A DNA stretch of 64,000 nucleotides from Luteibacter sp. OK325 (GTDB taxonomy: Bacteria; Pseudomonadota; Gammaproteobacteria; Xanthomonadales; Rhodanobacteraceae): positions 372,001-436,000 of the forward strand of contig NZ_QAOX01000001.1 in assembly GCF_003050935.1 (NCBI RefSeq), read 5' to 3'. The notes under the pieces are model-generated. The model made no database searches, was not told the DNA's origin, and saw only the letters and a list, made by a program, of their open reading frames with translations. Both the position numbers and the translations under genes were made by a program. Position 1 is the stretch's first letter. Each line of letters begins with the position of its first letter. Positions 60,811 to 64,000 of the stretch are shown here, piece after piece.

Positions 60811-61575
60811 TCATCCGCCTGTCTCGATCAACATGAGGGGCTGACCCGCTGCATCGCGTAACCCCGACTGCAGGTCGACCAATTGCCGGACAGACGGGCA
60901 GAGGGCCTGGACCCTCGGTCTGAGCGCCGCCTCCAGCTTTGCCAGGACGCGTGCCTGCCCACCCGTGGAGACATCCGCCACACGGTCGCGCAGCGCCGCC
61001 GCGCCCTGCAGGTCGCCGTTCATGGCCAGCTGCATCGCCTCACCCCCCACATCCTGGGTCAGCAGGGGTGCAATGTCCGACACGATTTCCTGCGCGTAAG
61101 CGCGCATGGCGTCCGCCTGCCAGTCGCGGGTGCTCTGGCTCGCGGCGATCCGCCGCTTGATATCGGCGACCCGACTGGCGAGAGCCCGGTCGAGTTCACC
61201 GCTGCTCAGCGAATTCGGCGAAGCCCTGCTCGCCTCTTCGCGGACGGCACGCGCGGCAATGTCCACGCCATCGCTGGCGATCGCCTTGGCCTTGGGCACC
61301 AGGCTGCGGACATTTCGCTCGAACAGGGCCACACGGTCCTGTTCGTCGGGCCGCAGGCTCACCGCACGACCGTCTGTCGCAAGGCTGCCGTCGTGCATCC
61401 GCACGCTGCGCGGAGCCACCTCGGGTCGTTCGAACAGGAGGGCATCCGTACGGACCGTGAGGTCGTAGCTACTGGCCACGCCGCAGGAAACGGCGGGCGC
61501 GTCCTGCGCCGCGACGCCGCCCGCAAGGCAGACGGCGACGACGAAGGAAATCGAGCGGAAGGGCATGCGGGTCAC
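60811..61575 (-). CDS. DUF2884 (YggN-like) periplasmic protein, second copy
   Basis: A 254-aa protein with signal peptide (SISFVVAVCLAGGVAAQDAP) and the DUF2884 layout: SSYDLTVRTDALLFERPEVA, MHDGSLATDGRAVSLRPDEQ, helical middle part, VQALCPSVRQLVDLQSGLRD. It is a diverged paralogue of 55354-56190, without the Asp/His tail. GTG at 61575 overlaps the stop of the upstream gene (GTGA); ATG at 61566 is the alternative start. Confidence 0.82.
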   Translation of the reverse strand: MTRMPFRSISFVVAVCLAGGVAAQDAPAVSCGVASSYDLTVRTDALLFERPEVAPRSVRMHDGSLATDGRAVSLRPDEQDRVALFERNVRSLVPKAKAIASDGVDIAARAVREEASRASPNSLSSGELDRALASRVADIKRRIAASQSTRDWQADAMRAYAQEIVSDIAPLLTQDVGGEAMQLAMNGDLQGAAALRDRVADVSTGGQARVLAKLEAALRPRVQALCPSVRQLVDLQSGLRDAAGQPLMLIETGG

Positions 61576-62114
61576 AGCACCGGCTGGGCGAACTGTTGCC
61601 GCACCGACACGCTACCGAGCACCCAGGCCAGCCAGGCCAGCACCGGCACGGAGATGGCCTTGAGTACGACGCCCATCATGAGGATGGAGCGTGTCTTCAT
61701 GCCGCGGGCCAGCAACTCGGGCGGCAGACCCGCCTGGCTGAGGACGACACCGATCTCCTGCGCCTGGTGAAAGGCGACCACGGCCGTGTAGACGGCCCAC
61801 ACGGCCAGCACGCCGGCCACGACGCGCATGGCGCTACGGCCCCACTCGCGCCAGCGCAGCGTTCCCAGCGCCAGCACCATCACGGCGAAAGCGGCTAAGG
61901 CGTAGCCCAGCGACCAGGCCGTGAGGATGCGCGGATCGGGTCCACCTGCCGCAATCGCCTCGGCGCTCAACGCGCCGATCGCATTGGCGGCCAGGATCGC
62001 GCCGTAGGTATTGATCACAAAGCCTAAGGCAGCCAGCAGCATTACCAGCCAGACCACGATGCGCCAGGGCGCGAACGGACGGGCGTGACGGGCGCCTTTC
62101 AGAGCCTTGAACAT
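61572..62114 (-). CDS. Four-TM membrane protein of unknown function
   Basis: A 180-aa integral membrane protein with four hydrophobic segments (IVVWLVMLLAALGFVINTYG, LGYALAAFAVMVLALGTLRW, VVAGVLAVWAVYTAVVAFHQ, GVVLKAISVPVLAWLAWVLG) and a basic N-terminus. No family recognised. It starts 2 nt after the peroxiredoxin stop and overlaps the DUF2884 gene, so the three form one operon. Confidence 0.75.
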   Translation of the reverse strand: MFKALKGARHARPFAPWRIVVWLVMLLAALGFVINTYGAILAANAIGALSAEAIAAGGPDPRILTAWSLGYALAAFAVMVLALGTLRWREWGRSAMRVVAGVLAVWAVYTAVVAFHQAQEIGVVLSQAGLPPELLARGMKTRSILMMGVVLKAISVPVLAWLAWVLGSVSVRQQFAQPVL

Positions 62115-62116
62115 GC

Positions 62117-62650
62117 TCAGGCGCCCGACGCCTTCAGCTGCGCGAGGTCGGAAAGCACCTGCCCGGAGTTCTTTTCCGGATCCACGTCCTTGTAGACCTT
62201 GACGATCTTGCCGGCCGGGTCGATCAGGAAGGTCTCGCGACGGGCGTACTTGCTGCCCTTCTCATCGCTGAGCACGTCGTATTTCGTCGCCATGGCGCCA
62301 TCGGCGTCCGAGAGCAGCGGGAACGGGACGTGGTATTTCGCGGCGAATTCGGCATGCGACTTCACGTCGTCCAGGCTGACGCCGTAGACCACGGCACCGG
62401 CCTTGTGAAGCTTGACGATGTCGTCGCGGAAGGTGCAGACCTCGGTGGTGCAGCCGCCGGTGAAGTCCTTCGGATAGAAGTAGACCACCAGCCACTTGCC
62501 CTTCTCGGTGTCGAGGCTGTGCCACTCGCCCTTCTGGTCCTGCAGCTTGAAGTCGGGCGCCTTGTCGCCGACGGCGGGGCCGGTCGGGGTGGCGGCCCAG
62601 GCGGAGACGGTAACCAGGCTAAGAGCGAGAAGCGTAAAGAGGCGACGCAT
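62117..62650 (-). CDS. Exported Bcp/PrxQ-type peroxiredoxin
   Basis: A 177-aa thiol peroxidase with signal peptide (MRRLFTLLALSLVTVSAWAA). The active site is FYPKDFTGGCTTEVCTFRDD, with peroxidatic Cys (T-x2-C) and a second Cys four residues later, as in PrxQ/Bcp. It would reduce peroxides in the periplasm, the reductant being unknown. First gene of the peroxiredoxin - membrane protein - DUF2884 operon. Confidence 0.92.
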   Translation of the reverse strand: MRRLFTLLALSLVTVSAWAATPTGPAVGDKAPDFKLQDQKGEWHSLDTEKGKWLVVYFYPKDFTGGCTTEVCTFRDDIVKLHKAGAVVYGVSLDDVKSHAEFAAKYHVPFPLLSDADGAMATKYDVLSDEKGSKYARRETFLIDPAGKIVKVYKDVDPEKNSGQVLSDLAQLKASGA

Positions 62651-62744
62651 GGGGAAACCTCGGTGGGTGGGAATGAAGGGAAGTGTACTCGTCCGCGTGA
62701 ATGCGGGTTCCGCCCCTTTCGGTTGCATGGTGCCTGCGACTCGC

Positions 62745-62773
62745 AAAAAAAAGAGGCACCCCGGAGGGCGCCC
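62745..62773 (-). terminator. Intrinsic terminator
   Basis: On the minus strand GGCGCCC-tcc-GGGGTGCC followed by TC and eight T, after the stop of the secreted-protein gene at 62796. A strong rho-independent terminator. Confidence 0.85.
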
Positions 62774-62795
62774 CATGGATCGACGAAGTACAGGC

Positions 62796-63245
62796 TTACT
62801 TGATCTTCTCGATCTCGAACTTGCTCAGGTCGACGCCCAGGTTGAAGCCACGGCCCGTGCCGGTAATGGCCAGGGAGACTTCGCCCTTGGTCATCGCCGC
62901 GCTCTCGGCACTCTTCACGACACCGGCGTTGGCGCCGCCGCTGGCGTATTCGCCGTAGATCTCGCTGATGCCATGGACGTGGGTGAACTCGCCCTTGCCA
63001 CCTTCGATGCTGAACTTGCCGGCAGTGAGACCGCCGCCACGCACATGGATCATCACCTCGGCGCTCTGCCCGTTATCGCAGCGGACATGGCCCCGGCCAT
63101 CGGCCTTCTTGTAGATCGCAGCCCAACCCGTGGTGCTGAACGTCATGTGGCATTTGACCTCGGCGTCAGCCTTGGCGGGCTGCACGGAGAAGGTACCTGC
63201 AGCGGCGAGGGCCAGGACAGCCAGACCGGTAATGCGCTTGATCAT
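62796..63245 (-). CDS. Secreted protein of unknown function
   Basis: A 149-aa protein with signal peptide (ITGLAVLALAAAGTFSVQPA, cleavage after KADA) and a beta-rich mature part with two cysteines (EVKCHMTF and HVRCDNGQ) and a Gly-rich middle section (GEFTHVHGISEIYGEYASGG). No named family recognised; the layout of repeated beta strands suggests a small barrel or sandwich. Monocistronic with its own terminator. Confidence 0.78.
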   Translation of the reverse strand: MIKRITGLAVLALAAAGTFSVQPAKADAEVKCHMTFSTTGWAAIYKKADGRGHVRCDNGQSAEVMIHVRGGGLTAGKFSIEGGKGEFTHVHGISEIYGEYASGGANAGVVKSAESAAMTKGEVSLAITGTGRGFNLGVDLSKFEIEKIK

Positions 63246-63435
63246 GTTCGTTTCTCCGTGGGTAGGTGGCAGGAAGCTGCGAGACGGATTCTGTACTCAC
63301 GAATGTGAAGAAACCCGGAGGCCCCTGACACCCGTTCAGGAAAGCGGAGGATTCGTCGGTTGCCCGTGAACCGACTCCCCGTGCACAGCAGGCCGCTTTA
63401 CTATCGATCCAACGCCGCATCTTGAGGGGAATCCC

Positions 63436-63849
63436 ATGCCCAAGCACATCCTGGTTGGCTATGACGGCTCCGAAACCGCCCGCCGCGCTTACCTTTTCGC
63501 CCTGGAACTGGCCGCCTGCGCCGGCGCCAGGGTTCAGGTGCTCTCGGTGCTCCAGATCGACAACGGGGCCGATACGGCGGCGCTGATGATGACGGACAAC
63601 GGCAGGGAGCGGCTCGAGTCGCTGGACGCCGAGGTCAAGGCCCTGAAGCCCGAAGCGGGCGTACCGGTGGCCGTCGACCTCATCCACGGCAGCCCCGGGG
63701 ACGCCCTGCTCTCTTACGTGGCCCAGCACGGGGTGGATCACATCGTCATCGGGCACACCGAGCGCGGCGCCCTGGCCCGCTGGCTGGTCGGCTCGACATC
63801 GACCGACGTACTGGCCAAGGCCCACGTGCCGGTGACGGTGGTCCGGTAG
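63436..63849 (+). CDS. Universal stress protein (UspA family)
   Basis: A 137-aa single Usp domain: HILVGYDGSETARRAYLFAL at the start and the ATP-binding motif GHTERGALARWLVGSTSTDV (G-x2-G-x9-G-S/T) near the end. GAGGGG precedes the ATG. Divergent from the secreted protein gene (190-nt gap). Confidence 0.93.
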   Translation: MPKHILVGYDGSETARRAYLFALELAACAGARVQVLSVLQIDNGADTAALMMTDNGRERLESLDAEVKALKPEAGVPVAVDLIHGSPGDALLSYVAQHGVDHIVIGHTERGALARWLVGSTSTDVLAKAHVPVTVVR

Positions 63850-63943
63850 CCGCAAGGATGCTGCGTAGCCATGCCCGCCCGGCTTTGTCACAATTCGGTC
63901 AGATGCCCGCTGGGCGATAAGACAAAGCGATCGGGGAAAACGA

Positions 63944-64000
63944 GTGAGCTACGCCGCCACTTTGCCATGGACGCTCGAAAAACTGGACCTCTCGCGGATC
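63944..64000 (+). CDS. Start of a gene cut by the window end
   Basis: GTG at 63944 opens a frame (VSYAATLPWTLEKLDLSRI) that is still open at the window end. GGGGAAAA lies just before. Too short to identify. Confidence 0.4.
   Translation, partial: MSYAATLPWTLEKLDLSRI

Noticed and set aside
1-64000. CRISPR arrays, rRNA genes, insertion sequences
   Set aside because: No regularly spaced repeats, rRNA signatures or transposase reading frames were seen.

Overview
The window is GC-rich, gene-dense chromosomal DNA from a gammaproteobacterium of the Xanthomonadales, most likely a Rhodanobacteraceae member close to Luteibacter or Dyella. Support comes from a Clp-type CRP regulator divergent from speD, the coq7 / rplM-rpsI neighbourhood, the trpG-trpD-trpC order, and several TonB, RHS and DUF2884 genes typical of that group. 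The genus is an inference from gene content, not from a marker alignment.

Layout. 0-6.9 kb: a partial LysR gene, a cupin, pssA, then a leftward thiamine-uptake block (outer-membrane protein, APH-fold kinase, TPP riboswitch, TonB receptor, PnuC-family permease). 6.9-13.8 kb: two adjacent operons of the bufferin / MNIO (DUF692) RiPP type, one with a BufA2-like and one with a BufA1-like (DUF2282) precursor, divergent from an ECF sigma factor and its NrsF (DUF1109) anti-sigma factor. Three promoters share TGTAACC-N16-CGAA and tie these genes into one regulon. A MASE1 membrane protein follows. 13.8-20.5 kb: an unusual leftward cluster with a GH108 endolysin, two DUF2589 proteins, a three-TM holin-like protein and several small membrane or secreted proteins, headed by an orphan NarL-type regulator and facing a divergent winged-helix STAND ATPase with a C-terminal membrane anchor. 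It looks like a non-phage holin/endolysin cassette and is my main candidate for an undescribed system.

20.5-38.9 kb is mostly ordinary: tRNA-Gln, rpsI-rplM, coq7, aldo/keto reductase, LysR, speD, clp, a MarR-GNAT fusion, trpGDC with a HAD phosphatase, a PrlF/YhaV toxin-antitoxin pair with a perfect palindromic operator, a MarR-MFS-hydrolase operon, an SDR-MFS pair, LysR and RidA.

38.9-53.1 kb is an RHS polymorphic-toxin region. It has one full-length Sec-exported RHS protein (1632 aa, poly-Gln tail) and, downstream on the same strand, displaced RHS C-terminal modules, immunity-like genes, duplicated and chimeric fragments, and a toxin tip interrupted by an in-frame amber codon. A LacI-regulated aldehyde dehydrogenase / GFA pair sits inside it.

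53.1-64 kb: a secreted protein, a glyoxalase-fold protein, a D-2-hydroxyacid dehydrogenase, two DUF2884 paralogues, a divergent EvgA/EvgS-like two-component pair, a DUF2383 protein, a peroxiredoxin and a universal stress protein.
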